From an uncultured Porphyromonadaceae bacterium (GTDB lineage: Bacteria > Bacteroidota > Bacteroidia > Bacteroidales > Muribaculaceae): a stretch of 64,000 bases of DNA. The stretch covers positions 6,336 to 70,335 of the forward strand of contig URSD01000010.1 of the NCBI GenBank assembly GCA_900550395.1, written 5' to 3'. The notes beneath the pieces are model-generated. The model made no database searches. It saw nothing but the letters and a program-made list of their open reading frames with translations, and had not been told where the DNA came from. Each line of letters begins with the position of its first letter. Positions within the stretch are counted from its first letter, which is position 1. Of the stretch, positions 23,008 to 30,950 are shown piece by piece. The position numbers and the translations under genes are program-made.

Positions 23008-24003
23008 TCAATCGAATGTGGCGGCGATGCGGTTCATTACCTTCTGCGCCGACATGCGGCGGTAGAGGATGTCGTAGACGCCGTCCAGAATGGGCATCGC
23101 CACCTGATAGTTGCGGTTGATGTCGTGGATGCACTTGGTGCCGTAGTATCCCTCGGCCGTCTGCTCCATCTCCATGCGGGCGGCCGTGACGGAGTAGCCG
23201 CGGCCTATCATGGAGCCGAAGTTGTGGTTGCGCGAGAAGCGCGAGTAGGCCGTCACGAGCAGGTCGCCGAGGTAGACGCTGTCGCAGATCTGCCTGGGGC
23301 GGTGGTCAACGCTGTCGAGGAAGCGCTCCATCTCGCGGATGGAGTTGCTGACGAGCACGGCCAGGGTGTTGTCGCCCAGCTTCATGCCGTGGACTATGCC
23401 CGCGGCGATGGCGTAGACGTTCTTGAGCACGGCGGCGTACTCGATGCCGTTGAGGTCGGTGGAGGTGACGGTGTGGGTGTGCTTCCCGGCTATGCAGCGG
23501 GCGAAGGCGTCGGCGAGCTCGGGCGTGTGGCAGCCTATGGTGAGGATGCTGAGGCGGTCCAGAGCCACTTCCTCGGCGTGGCAGGGGCCGGAGATGCAGA
23601 GCATGTGGTCGGGGTTGATGCCGAAGTGCTTGCACATGTAGTCCGTGACGAGCTCGTTGCTGTCAGGCACGATGCCCTTGATGGCCGAGACGACGTACTT
23701 GCCCTCCAGCGGCACGGTGACCTTCGCCATGTGGTCCTTGAAGTAGGGCGACGGCATGGCAAGGAGGAGGGTGTCGGCGGCGGCGCATACCTCGTTGATG
23801 TCGCTGGAGAAGGCTATGCGGTTGATGTCGAAGTCTACGTCCGTGAGGTAGGCGGGGTTGTGGCCCAGGCGCTTGAAGTCGTCGATACGGTCGTCGCGGC
23901 GCATGTACCAGTGTATCATCTCGCAGTTCTGGAGCAGCAGTTTTGCCAGGGCGGTGGCCCAGCTGCCGCCGCCCAGCACAGCTATGTTACCGGGAAAAGT
24001 CAT
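23008..24003 (-). CDS. gpsA: Glycerol-3-phosphate dehydrogenase [NAD(P)+]
   Basis: Reduces dihydroxyacetone phosphate to sn-glycerol 3-phosphate for phospholipid synthesis. It has 331 residues with the N-terminal Rossmann loop LGGGSWATALAKLL (about 10-23), the catalytic-Lys region SAIKGIVPD, and the C-terminal helical domain with LKNVYAIAAGI. It lies 13 nt after lysS on the same strand and is probably co-transcribed with it. Confidence 0.95.
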   Translation of the reverse strand: MTFPGNIAVLGGGSWATALAKLLLQNCEMIHWYMRRDDRIDDFKRLGHNPAYLTDVDFDINRIAFSSDINEVCAAADTLLLAMPSPYFKDHMAKVTVPLEGKYVVSAIKGIVPDSNELVTDYMCKHFGINPDHMLCISGPCHAEEVALDRLSILTIGCHTPELADAFARCIAGKHTHTVTSTDLNGIEYAAVLKNVYAIAAGIVHGMKLGDNTLAVLVSNSIREMERFLDSVDHRPRQICDSVYLGDLLVTAYSRFSRNHNFGSMIGRGYSVTAARMEMEQTAEGYYGTKCIHDINRNYQVAMPILDGVYDILYRRMSAQKVMNRIAATFD

Positions 24004-24016
24004 GGCTGCGTACGGT

Positions 24017-25573
24017 TTACTGCTTGTCGGCGGCGGCGTCGGCGGCAGGTTCGGCGGCCGGTGCGGCTTTTTTCTCGGGGCGCATCTGCGGGAAGAGAAG
24101 CACCTCCTGGATGGCCGTCTGGCCCGTCATGAGCATGACGAGGCGGTCCATGCCTATGCCCATGCCCGATGTGGGGGGCATGCCGTACTCCAGGGCGCGG
24201 ATGAAGTCGTGGTCGATGATCATGGCCTCGTCGTCGCCCTTCTCGCCGAGGCGCATCTGCTCCACGAAGCGCTCGTACTGGTCGATGGGGTCGTTGAGCT
24301 CCGAGTAGGCGTTGCACAGCTCCTTGCCGTTCACCATGAGTTCGAAGCGCTCGGTGAGCTCGGGGTTGTCGCGGTGGCGCTTGGTAAGCGGCGACATTTC
24401 TATGGGATAGTCGGTGATGAAGGTGGGCTGTATGTAGTGTCCCTCGCACTTCTCGCCGAAGATTTCGTCGATGAGCTTGCCTTTGCCCATGCCCGGGTCG
24501 GTCTCCACTCCGAGGCGCGCGCAGAGGTCGCGGAGCTGCTGCTCGTCCATGCCGGTGATGTCGGCGCCGGTGTGCTCCAGGATGGCCTCGGCCATGGTGA
24601 CGCGGCGGAAAGGCGCCTTGAAGCTGATGACGTTGTCGCCCACCTGCACATCGGTGGTGCCGTTCACCTCCAGGCAGATACGCTCAAGCATCTGCTCGGT
24701 GAAGCGCATCATCCAGTTGTAGTCCTTGTAGCTGACGTAGATCTCCATGCAGGTGAACTCGGGGTTGTGCGTGCGGTCCATGCCCTCGTTGCGGAAGTTC
24801 TTGGAGAACTCATACACGCCCTCGAAGCCGCCCACGATCAGGCGCTTCAGGTAGAGCTCGTCGGCGATGCGCAGGTACAGCGGAATGTCGAGCGCGTTGT
24901 GGTGGGTGATGAAGGGGCGCGCCGAGGCGCCGCCGGGAATGCTCTGCAGTATCGGCGTCTCCACCTCGATGTAGCCGTGCTCGTTGAAGTAGTTGCGCAT
25001 GGAGGTGTACACCTTGGTGCGCTTCAGGAAGATGTCGCGCACGCCGGGGTTTACCACAAGGTCGACGTAGCGGCGGCGGTAGCGCAGCTCCGGGTCGTCG
25101 AAGGCGTCGTAGGTCTTGCCGTCCTTCACCTTGACTACGGGCAGAGGCCGCAGCGACTTTGCCAGCACCGTGAGGCTGGAAGCGTGGACGGAAATCTCGC
25201 CCGTCTGCGTGCGGAACACGTGGCCCGTCACGCCGATGAAGTCGCCGATGTCCAGCAGCTTCTTGAAGACGGTGTTGTATAGCTCCTTGTCCTCGCCGGG
25301 GCAGATGTCGTCGCGCGAGATGTACACCTGTATGCGTCCGTGGCTGTCCTGGAGCTGGAGGAAGGACGCCTTGCCCATGATGCGGCGCGTCATGATGCGG
25401 CCGGCCACGCACACCTCGCGCACCGGCGCGTCGGGCGCGTCGTCGAAGTTGGCGCGGATGTCGTCGCTGTAGGCGTCGACGGGGTATTCTGCTGCGGGAT
25501 AGGGCTCGATGCCCATAGCGCGCATGGTATCAAGACTTTTGCGGCGGATGATTTCCTGTTCGCTGAGTTCCAT
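24017..25573 (-). CDS. lysS: Lysyl-tRNA synthetase, class II
   Basis: Charges tRNA-Lys with lysine. The 518-residue protein has an N-terminal OB-fold anticodon-binding domain (VAGRIMTRRIMGKASF, about 50-66) and the class II core: motif 2 is FRNEGMDRTHNPEFT and motif 3 is GMGIGMDRLVML (about 468-479). An Ala- and Lys-rich tail of about 18 residues (EKKAAPAAEP...) extends past the usual end, as in some Bacteroidetes homologues. It is the first gene of an operon with gpsA, driven by the promoter at 25608-25639. Confidence 0.96.
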   Translation of the reverse strand: MELSEQEIIRRKSLDTMRAMGIEPYPAAEYPVDAYSDDIRANFDDAPDAPVREVCVAGRIMTRRIMGKASFLQLQDSHGRIQVYISRDDICPGEDKELYNTVFKKLLDIGDFIGVTGHVFRTQTGEISVHASSLTVLAKSLRPLPVVKVKDGKTYDAFDDPELRYRRRYVDLVVNPGVRDIFLKRTKVYTSMRNYFNEHGYIEVETPILQSIPGGASARPFITHHNALDIPLYLRIADELYLKRLIVGGFEGVYEFSKNFRNEGMDRTHNPEFTCMEIYVSYKDYNWMMRFTEQMLERICLEVNGTTDVQVGDNVISFKAPFRRVTMAEAILEHTGADITGMDEQQLRDLCARLGVETDPGMGKGKLIDEIFGEKCEGHYIQPTFITDYPIEMSPLTKRHRDNPELTERFELMVNGKELCNAYSELNDPIDQYERFVEQMRLGEKGDDEAMIIDHDFIRALEYGMPPTSGMGIGMDRLVMLMTGQTAIQEVLLFPQMRPEKKAAPAAEPAADAAADKQ

Positions 25574-25607
25574 ATTGTTGCGGGTAGGTTATGTCGTGTT
25601 GTTTGTG

Positions 25608-25639
25608 CAAAGATAATGCTTTTTTGCGAAGTAGGCAAA
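25608..25639 (-). promoter_or_regulatory. lysS-gpsA promoter
   Basis: Minus strand TTTG (25636-25639), 20 nt, then TATCTTTG (25608-25615). The predicted leader is about 30 nt. Confidence 0.85.
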
Positions 25640-25732
25640 AGATAGGCAGTTGCGTGTAAATTAACAAAACCGGCTTAACAGCTTTTATAATGCTTTAACG
25701 CGTTAATTAACAATTCGTTGCGAGAAAATTCG

Positions 25733-25740
25733 TAACTTTG
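25733..25740 (+). promoter_or_regulatory. -7 box of the 25.7-kb ncRNA
   Basis: TAACTTTG on the plus strand just before the structured region. A -33 TTTG is not evident; TTG occurs at 25718-25720. Confidence 0.6.
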
Positions 25741-25744
25741 CACC

Positions 25745-25902
25745 ACGAAGATAAGTCCGCCCCTGCGGACGGACGATTATCGGATTACCTCGTGTTGGAT
25801 GTGAAACAGCAGACCCCGCGCGTCCCGCGCCGGGCTGCTGCGAAAAAATACTTGAATTTTGGTTATGAGGGAGGTGCGCTGCTGTGAAGCAGTGCACTTT
25901 TC
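25745..25902 (+). ncRNA. Unidentified structured small RNA, about 155 nt, with its own terminator
   Basis: Three stem-loops fill the stretch between lysS and the lipoprotein operon. H1: CACGA (25744-25748) with TCGTG (25790-25794), inner GATAA/TTATC, apical GTCCG/CGGAC (25755-25770). H2: CAGCAG (25807-25812) with CTGCTG (25835-25840), with a very GC-rich inner stem. H3: GTGCGCTGCT-GTGA-AGCAGTGCAC (25874-25897) followed by TTTT, a rho-independent terminator. A -7 box lies at 25733. It carries no coding frame of note. The Bacteroidales 6S-like RNAs are one candidate class, but I could not match a signature. Confidence 0.65.
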
Positions 25903-25926
25903 GCGTATATGCGGATCTGTCCGGAG

Positions 25927-27660
25927 TTAAGGAAGTGCTACGATCTTGTCTGAGAAAGCTTTCCAGCCGTCGGCCTCTTTGTATTTGTCAACGCTGCTTT
26001 TCGGTACGCGGATTTCCTTAAGGCTTGCTGAACTGAAGTCTTCGTCGGGATTAAAATGGGGAGGAGTTGCAGCGTAGCTTATGATTGTTTCCAGTTTAGT
26101 CAGCGATGAAAAGACATAAAGCCCGAATCCTATGAAGTTTTCATGAATGATAAGTCTTTTAAGTTTTCCAAGCCCCGAAAAAGCGTAGTTTTGAGTGAAC
26201 AATGCCTGATCCGGAATTCTATATTCTGTAAGATTGCATCCGGCAATTATGTCAATCATATCAGATTTTTCTGTCACTACACCGTATGCAGAAGTAGAAT
26301 AAAGAGCATGGCGGTCTTTGTCGATATGCGGGCAGTCCCCGTCCCAATGGTCCAGTTTGGAGGTGCTTTCTCTGAAAATGTAGGCCCCGATTATAGTTAC
26401 TGTTCCGGGAATGTAAACAGATTCAAGATTCGGGCATTCACCGAAGACCTGAAGACCAAGTGATTCAAGGCCGTCATTAAGAACAACTTTTCTCAGCCTG
26501 TTACATTTAAAGAATGCATCTGTCCCTATGATTCGCAGACCGTTAGGCGCATCAAAGGTCTCTATGGCTGCATTTTCAAAGCTACTCATGGCAATTTCCT
26601 GAACTGAATCGGGAAGCTTCACAAAGGTCACATACTCCGGAGACTTAAACAGGGGGCCTCCGATTTTCACAATCGGCGATTGGGTCGTGATTACTCCGAG
26701 TCGATTGCTTTTCGAGAAAGAGTGTGAGATTATAGGTGTGTCTAAATCCGCTTTGTCTGAGATGTCTTGCTGGCCGTCGGATTTATACCAGATTTCATTT
26801 TCTTTGGTCTCGTAGCTGTTGAAATCAAAAGGAACGCTTATTTCATACGGCTTGACGGCTCTCATGACAGCGCGTTCAAAAGATAATGCCCCCAATACGC
26901 GTGTCTCGGTTCGGCCTTCAAATTGGAATTCCAGTTTAAGGCCGTTTTCATAAGTCGCCGCCGGGATTGGCAAATAAATATCTTGAGGATTATCTGAAAG
27001 AAATATGGCGCCGGTGTTTATGGTCAGCGTGGTCTCGGCGTCCTCTATCAGGAGGCTTGGGATATTGTTCTTGTCGGTTATAATACGCCCGTTTCCACTC
27101 ATTCCAAGTCCGTCGGGGGAACTGATTGATATTCCCCTTAGCAGGCCGTTGCCCTGTACGGAGATTTTTATAACACTCATTAGGTTATAAAAATTCAATG
27201 ATCCGTCAGACCCCTGTGCGAACATAGGCATTGCACCGCATAGTATTTGCTGTGCGTTGTAACTGATGGTAGACGGAAGGCAGACTTTTATGGAGGTCGA
27301 AGTCCGTTCTCTGAATATATCGAACGGATAGACGGCTGTAATCATGCTGTAATTGTCAGGAACCGGTCCATAGAACACGGCGCTTGCACTGTTCTCTCCT
27401 GTCAGAAGATTAAAACGCGCAGCCGTATCAGCTCCGTCAAAGCACATTGCAATCTGGTCTTCCTTGTTCCATTTGGACCAATATACGGTAAGGCCATGCT
27501 CAAAATAAGTGCGCGACAGTGATGTGTCCCGACTCTCGGTGTTGCATGTGATTTGTCCTGCCCTATCCACGTCCAGGCCGGGACAAAATCCGAAATCCTC
27601 GTTGCTGCAAGCAGTTATGACTGTCAGGAGCAGGCAACTTATATATTTATAGAGGCTCAT
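25927..27660 (-). CDS. Surface lipoprotein: fimbrillin-like N-terminus with BspA-type leucine-rich repeats
   Basis: A 577-residue lipoprotein. The start at 27660 gives a type II signal (LLLTVITAC, lipidated Cys about 17); the frame is open further upstream but without a sensible signal. Residues about 40-310 resemble fimbrillin-family N-terminal domains (YWSKWNKEDQIAMCFDG, NSASAVFYGPVP, ITAVYPFD). Residues about 370-560 hold leucine-rich repeats of the BspA/LRR_5 kind (IIGTDAFFKCNRLRKVVL, LGLQVFGECPNLESVYIP). It is probably exposed on the outer membrane and adhesive. It sits 7 nt after the BACON/Omp28 lipoprotein gene and is clearly lower in GC than core genes. Confidence 0.75.
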   Translation of the reverse strand: MSLYKYISCLLLTVITACSNEDFGFCPGLDVDRAGQITCNTESRDTSLSRTYFEHGLTVYWSKWNKEDQIAMCFDGADTAARFNLLTGENSASAVFYGPVPDNYSMITAVYPFDIFRERTSTSIKVCLPSTISYNAQQILCGAMPMFAQGSDGSLNFYNLMSVIKISVQGNGLLRGISISSPDGLGMSGNGRIITDKNNIPSLLIEDAETTLTINTGAIFLSDNPQDIYLPIPAATYENGLKLEFQFEGRTETRVLGALSFERAVMRAVKPYEISVPFDFNSYETKENEIWYKSDGQQDISDKADLDTPIISHSFSKSNRLGVITTQSPIVKIGGPLFKSPEYVTFVKLPDSVQEIAMSSFENAAIETFDAPNGLRIIGTDAFFKCNRLRKVVLNDGLESLGLQVFGECPNLESVYIPGTVTIIGAYIFRESTSKLDHWDGDCPHIDKDRHALYSTSAYGVVTEKSDMIDIIAGCNLTEYRIPDQALFTQNYAFSGLGKLKRLIIHENFIGFGLYVFSSLTKLETIISYAATPPHFNPDEDFSSASLKEIRVPKSSVDKYKEADGWKAFSDKIVALP

Positions 27661-27667
27661 AGTAAGT

Positions 27668-28876
27668 TTAGTTTTCAATTTCTTCTCCGATATAGATGTT
27701 CTCAATCTGTCCGCTGCTGCAGGTCTTGCCGAGAGGAATGGAAATGCAATTGTCGGCATACCAGCATGCATCCGAGTAGTTCAGATTAGCTTCATTTCGT
27801 TCCAGTACGACAAGCAGACGAAGGTTGGACTTATTTGCATCAGGTGGTACAGAACCAGTCAGCGAAATCCCCTTTTGAGATACAGTTGTCTGTAATATCT
27901 GACCGCTGACCGGAGTCAAAGCTCCTACTAAAACGCCATTGTGACAGTAATCTGAAATCTCTCCGTCGGTTTCTGACATTTGTGGCCTGATTAAGTTGTC
28001 TTCAAGGACGAATGCCAATAAGCGGTATTCCCCTGCCTTTACCGGTTGGAATGTTATGTAAGCATGAATTGTGCCGTCAGACATGGAGGCCTTACATCCT
28101 ATGGATGACCATTTGGTTGAGTAGTCTTCGCTTATAGAAGTTTTATATAAGATAAGATTCCAGAAATAATCAACGGAGACGTTGCCGTCCGACATATTGT
28201 CGACTTTAAAGTAATTTTCAAAATATCCGGTAGGCGTTGTGTTGTTGTATAGTTCTGATAACTCTACAGACAGCGGAGTGTATAATTCGCTGTTCTTGAC
28301 ATGTATACGCATTGGAAGAATGGGGTAATCCCATCGCTTCTGTATTTCTGTCAATGTCCGGTCCATGTCGGGAGAGTGCGGGCACCAGGTCGCAGTAAAG
28401 AATGGATAATACGTATGCTTCGACAAAGTGCTGACATCCAGAGCTTCGTCGGATTTTATTGCGCACTGGTTTACGATTATGTTGCCTATTATCCTTTTGT
28501 CGGAATGGAGTATGGAGACGGTTGCCGACCTTTCACCGGATTTGGAATTTGGCATTGCAGTGATTTTCAGGATATTACCCTCGATAGACGCACTGCACCA
28601 TGAATGCGTGCATTCGGCAGTCCATTTGCCGTCGGTCAGTCCGTGTATGACGCAAGCGAAAGTGTCGCCTTCGTTTGGCAGCGTGAGAGAAGTAAATGAC
28701 AGTCCAGGCACCGGCAGCTTTTCCTGGGGTTGATCCGGCTTTTCGGGTTCGGTGGGAGTCGGGTTTTCCGGTGTTGGCTTGGATGGCGCCTCGGGAGAAT
28801 CCTCGCCACATCCTGTGATGTATACCGCAGAAAATAGTAAGAGAAGAGAGGCGTACAATAATCGCATTTTATTCAT
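27668..28876 (-). CDS. BACON and Omp28/thioredoxin-like lipoprotein
   Basis: A 402-residue lipoprotein with lipobox YITGC (Cys23) followed by a Pro/Thr/Glu-rich linker (about 27-55). A BACON-like beta domain follows (about 58-140; GKWTAECTHSWCSASIEGN). Then comes an Omp28-type thioredoxin-like domain whose active-site loop reads FTATWCPHSPDM (about 162-173): only the first Cys of CxxC is kept. Such a loop could form mixed disulfides or be structural. It is first in the operon with the fimbrillin/LRR lipoprotein, and leader copy B lies 60 nt upstream. Lower GC than core genes. Confidence 0.75.
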   Translation of the reverse strand: MNKMRLLYASLLLLFSAVYITGCGEDSPEAPSKPTPENPTPTEPEKPDQPQEKLPVPGLSFTSLTLPNEGDTFACVIHGLTDGKWTAECTHSWCSASIEGNILKITAMPNSKSGERSATVSILHSDKRIIGNIIVNQCAIKSDEALDVSTLSKHTYYPFFTATWCPHSPDMDRTLTEIQKRWDYPILPMRIHVKNSELYTPLSVELSELYNNTTPTGYFENYFKVDNMSDGNVSVDYFWNLILYKTSISEDYSTKWSSIGCKASMSDGTIHAYITFQPVKAGEYRLLAFVLEDNLIRPQMSETDGEISDYCHNGVLVGALTPVSGQILQTTVSQKGISLTGSVPPDANKSNLRLLVVLERNEANLNYSDACWYADNCISIPLGKTCSSGQIENIYIGEEIEN

Positions 28877-28935
28877 AATGGCTTTTGTCTCTCATTGCCT
28901 CGGTCATCCTCTCGTCGGCATTAGATTGGTATGTG

Positions 28936-29192
28936 AAAAAGCGTAGGAATCTGTATCTGTTACCGTCCTACGAACAGAGGCTTCTCGCATTGCCCTATCA
29001 AAGTCGGACGGCAACGAAGAAGCCCTACGCTTATATATGCAACGAGTGCATCTGGCTTTGTGCGTCACTCGAAGCCAAGCCGATGCAAAGGATTACATAT
29101 CCACATGGGCATCTATCGTTGCACAATCCCTGACTTTGATATGAAATTTTGCGAGAATTTCTGTCCGTCAAGAATCAGCGCGGATAAACGCT
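28936..29192 (-). ncRNA. Structured RNA leader with terminator, copy B
   Basis: On the minus strand this matches copy A (14605-14858) in order and in many short blocks: AAGCGTTTATCCGCGCT, TTCTTGACG, TCTCGCAAA, AGTCAGGGAT, then a small hairpin, a large hairpin (GCATC/GATGC arms), the block GGGCTTC..CGTTGC..GGGCAATGCGAGA, and the terminator. The terminator is CGTAGGA (plus 28966-28972) with TCCTACG (28942-28948) and five T. TCCTACGC can also pair with GCGTAGG at 29024-29030. It ends about 60 nt before the BACON/Omp28 start codon. Its promoter was not found with confidence. Confidence 0.7.
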
Positions 29193-29349
29193 TTTTATTA
29201 TGTCATGCCCCGCCCCCAATCCCCCTGACCGGGGCTTCGGACGGTCGGCGCTGCGAATATACAAAAAAATATAAAACTGAGCAACTTGACATTGAAAAAG
29301 TCAAAAAACTGCGCCATAATATTCAGTTGCAGTAATATTGATTTTATCA
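29193..29349. other. Gene-free spacer upstream of leader copy B
   Basis: Contains a GC-rich patch (29210-29255) with CCCCGGTCAGGGG-type complementarity on the minus strand and an AT-rich patch (29260-29340). A minus-strand TATATTCG near 29256-29263 is a weak -7 candidate for leader copy B. Nothing coding was recognised. Confidence 0.4.
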
Positions 29350-29520
29350 CTCTTACCTATTCCCCCTCAACTATCAACTCAAAGAAGAAAAGGAAGCTCG
29401 TGGCCGTGATTATTCATGTTATCCCCGCCAAATTATAATCAACTCTGTTATTTTTGTCATCTCTGTATTTTTGTATCAATAACGCCTAACTTCACACTCC
29501 TCACTCCAAGGAGGCAATAA
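29350..29520. repeat. Intergenic mosaic repeat, inverted orientation
   Basis: CTCTTACCTATTCCCCCTCAACTATCAACT (split here as two parts of the module, 29350-29380) is the reverse complement of the module at 33523 and 44731. Further on, GTTATTTTTGTCATCTCTGT (about 29450-29470) and CACTCCTCACTCC (about 29498-29510) match the other modules seen at 22.3-22.4 kb. Confidence 0.6.
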
Positions 29521-29531
29521 TTATTAATGTG

Positions 29532-29846
29532 TCAGTGGCTGACGACATCGTTGAGGCGGTCGCGGGTGTCGGGGCGGAAGGCACGGGCGGCACGGATGGA
29601 GTCGCGGCGATGGCGGCGCAGGGAGTCACGGCGCGCCCGGGCGGCGGTGCGCACTTCCAGGATGCTGTCGCTGCGGCGCTGCGCCGAGTCGATGCGCGCC
29701 TGGCGGATGGAGTCGCGGCGCGCGGCGTCGTCGGCAGCCGGGCCGGAGCCGCCGCCGAGCAGAAAGTGAAGCAGCACGGGCACGACGATGCAGAGCAGCA
29801 GCACCGTCATGCCCGTGGTTTCGGCCGATGTGAAGCGACGGCTCAT
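29532..29846 (-). CDS. Small membrane protein coupled to the TlpA-like gene
   Basis: A 104-residue protein with one membrane segment (about 13-31, TGMTVLLLCIVVPVLLHFL) followed by a highly charged tail with RRDSIR-type repeats (DSIRQARIDS, RRDSLRRHRRDSIR; about 43-90) that should form a long basic helix. No family is recognised. Its ATG overlaps the stop of the thiol-disulfide gene (ATGA), so it is translationally coupled to that gene and may be its membrane partner. Confidence 0.6.
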   Translation of the reverse strand: MSRRFTSAETTGMTVLLLCIVVPVLLHFLLGGGSGPAADDAARRDSIRQARIDSAQRRSDSILEVRTAARARRDSLRRHRRDSIRAARAFRPDTRDRLNDVVSH

Positions 29847-30850
29847 TTGTCTGCCATCGCGGCGCGCACGGCAGCGCGCAGCTCGTCGTCCTGCTTGTCG
29901 CGGCTGATGATGGTGCCGTCGGGTCCGTAAAGGATGATGCAGGGTATGCCCATGATGCCGTAGAGGTCGGTGGGCACGTTGCCGCCGTTAAGCCAGCATT
30001 CCCAGGGGAGGTCGTGCTTCTTTATGGCGGCGAGGGTGGCGTCCGGCTCGTCCCACACGGCTACGCCGAGCACCTTGAGGCCCTTGTCCTTGAACTCATT
30101 ATAAAGCTCCTTTATGACGGCCGTCTGCCGGATGCAGGGTCCGCACCAGCTAGCCCAGTAGTCCACGAGCACATAGTCGCCCCGGCCCACGACGTCGCTC
30201 AGGCGGTGCTTCGTGCCCTGGTATTCTATCTCAAAGTCAGTGAAGGGCTTGCCCTCGGCCGTGGCTTCCTGGCGGGAGAACGAGTCGGCGTAGCGGCGCA
30301 CGCGCTCGTACTTGCCCAGCTCGGGGTACTTCTCAAGCGCGGCGGCGAACTCCCCGCGGTTCAGTCCGCCGGCCTGCTGGAGGAAGAGATAGTAGCCTAT
30401 GGGGTTGTCTATGTTGTCGGCCATCTCGCGCTGCATCAGGGCCTCGTAGGCTTCGTAGATTTTCTGCTGCGTGGCCTCGTCGGGGGCGGTGCGGAAGCGC
30501 ATGGCGAGCGCGTTGGCCGAGTCGCCTATCTGGTTTAGGCGGTCGTTGAGCATGGAGCCGGAGGCGTTGCGGTCCTTGCCTATGGCGGTGCCGCCCTCCT
30601 CCAGGATGAAGGTGGCGTAGCGCTCGCCGTCGAGGAGCAGTCGGGCGAGGACGGGCTCGTCGATGGTGCCGCGGAACTCGGCCACGCCGTCGGCCACGAG
30701 GACGGAGTCTATGCCGGCCCCCGTGTCGTAGTTGACGAGATAAACCATCGCGCCCTCGGCGTCGTCGGCCATGGGGGCTGTCACGTGGTAGGGGGCTGCG
30801 TATGCGGCGGTTGCGGCCATAGCTGCCGCGAGAGAAAGAATTTTCTTCAT
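29843..30850 (-). CDS. TlpA-type thiol:disulfide oxidoreductase with DUF4369-like N-terminus
   Basis: A 335-residue exported protein. Start at 30850 (MKKILSLAAAMAATAAYA signal peptide); the frame runs further upstream through the promoter. The N-terminal beta domain (about 22-110) matches the DUF4369 pattern common before TlpA domains in Bacteroidetes. The helical middle precedes a thioredoxin-like AhpC/TSA domain (about 205-335) with WASWCGPC (active-site CxxC) and the cis-Pro loop GIPCI. It acts on disulfides in the periplasm; the partner is unknown. Confidence 0.87.
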   Translation of the reverse strand: MKKILSLAAAMAATAAYAAPYHVTAPMADDAEGAMVYLVNYDTGAGIDSVLVADGVAEFRGTIDEPVLARLLLDGERYATFILEEGGTAIGKDRNASGSMLNDRLNQIGDSANALAMRFRTAPDEATQQKIYEAYEALMQREMADNIDNPIGYYLFLQQAGGLNRGEFAAALEKYPELGKYERVRRYADSFSRQEATAEGKPFTDFEIEYQGTKHRLSDVVGRGDYVLVDYWASWCGPCIRQTAVIKELYNEFKDKGLKVLGVAVWDEPDATLAAIKKHDLPWECWLNGGNVPTDLYGIMGIPCIILYGPDGTIISRDKQDDELRAAVRAAMADK

Positions 30851-30879
30851 GATAGTGCGTTTTGTAAACTGTTTAGCTG

Positions 30880-30887
30880 CAAAAATA
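30880..30887 (-). promoter_or_regulatory. -7 box of the TlpA-like gene
   Basis: Minus strand TATTTTTG, about 30 nt before the ATG at 30850. It lies in the 100-bp divergent region shared with the AlaDH/PNT gene. Confidence 0.55.
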
Positions 30888-30950
30888 AGCATAAAATTTG
30901 AATATATCGCAGAATTTTACGAACTTTACCCATTCCAAAACGTCACTCCC

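Noticed and set aside
25745..25902. SRP (4.5S) RNA
   Set aside because: The conserved GGAA-loop helix with AAGCAGCC was not found.
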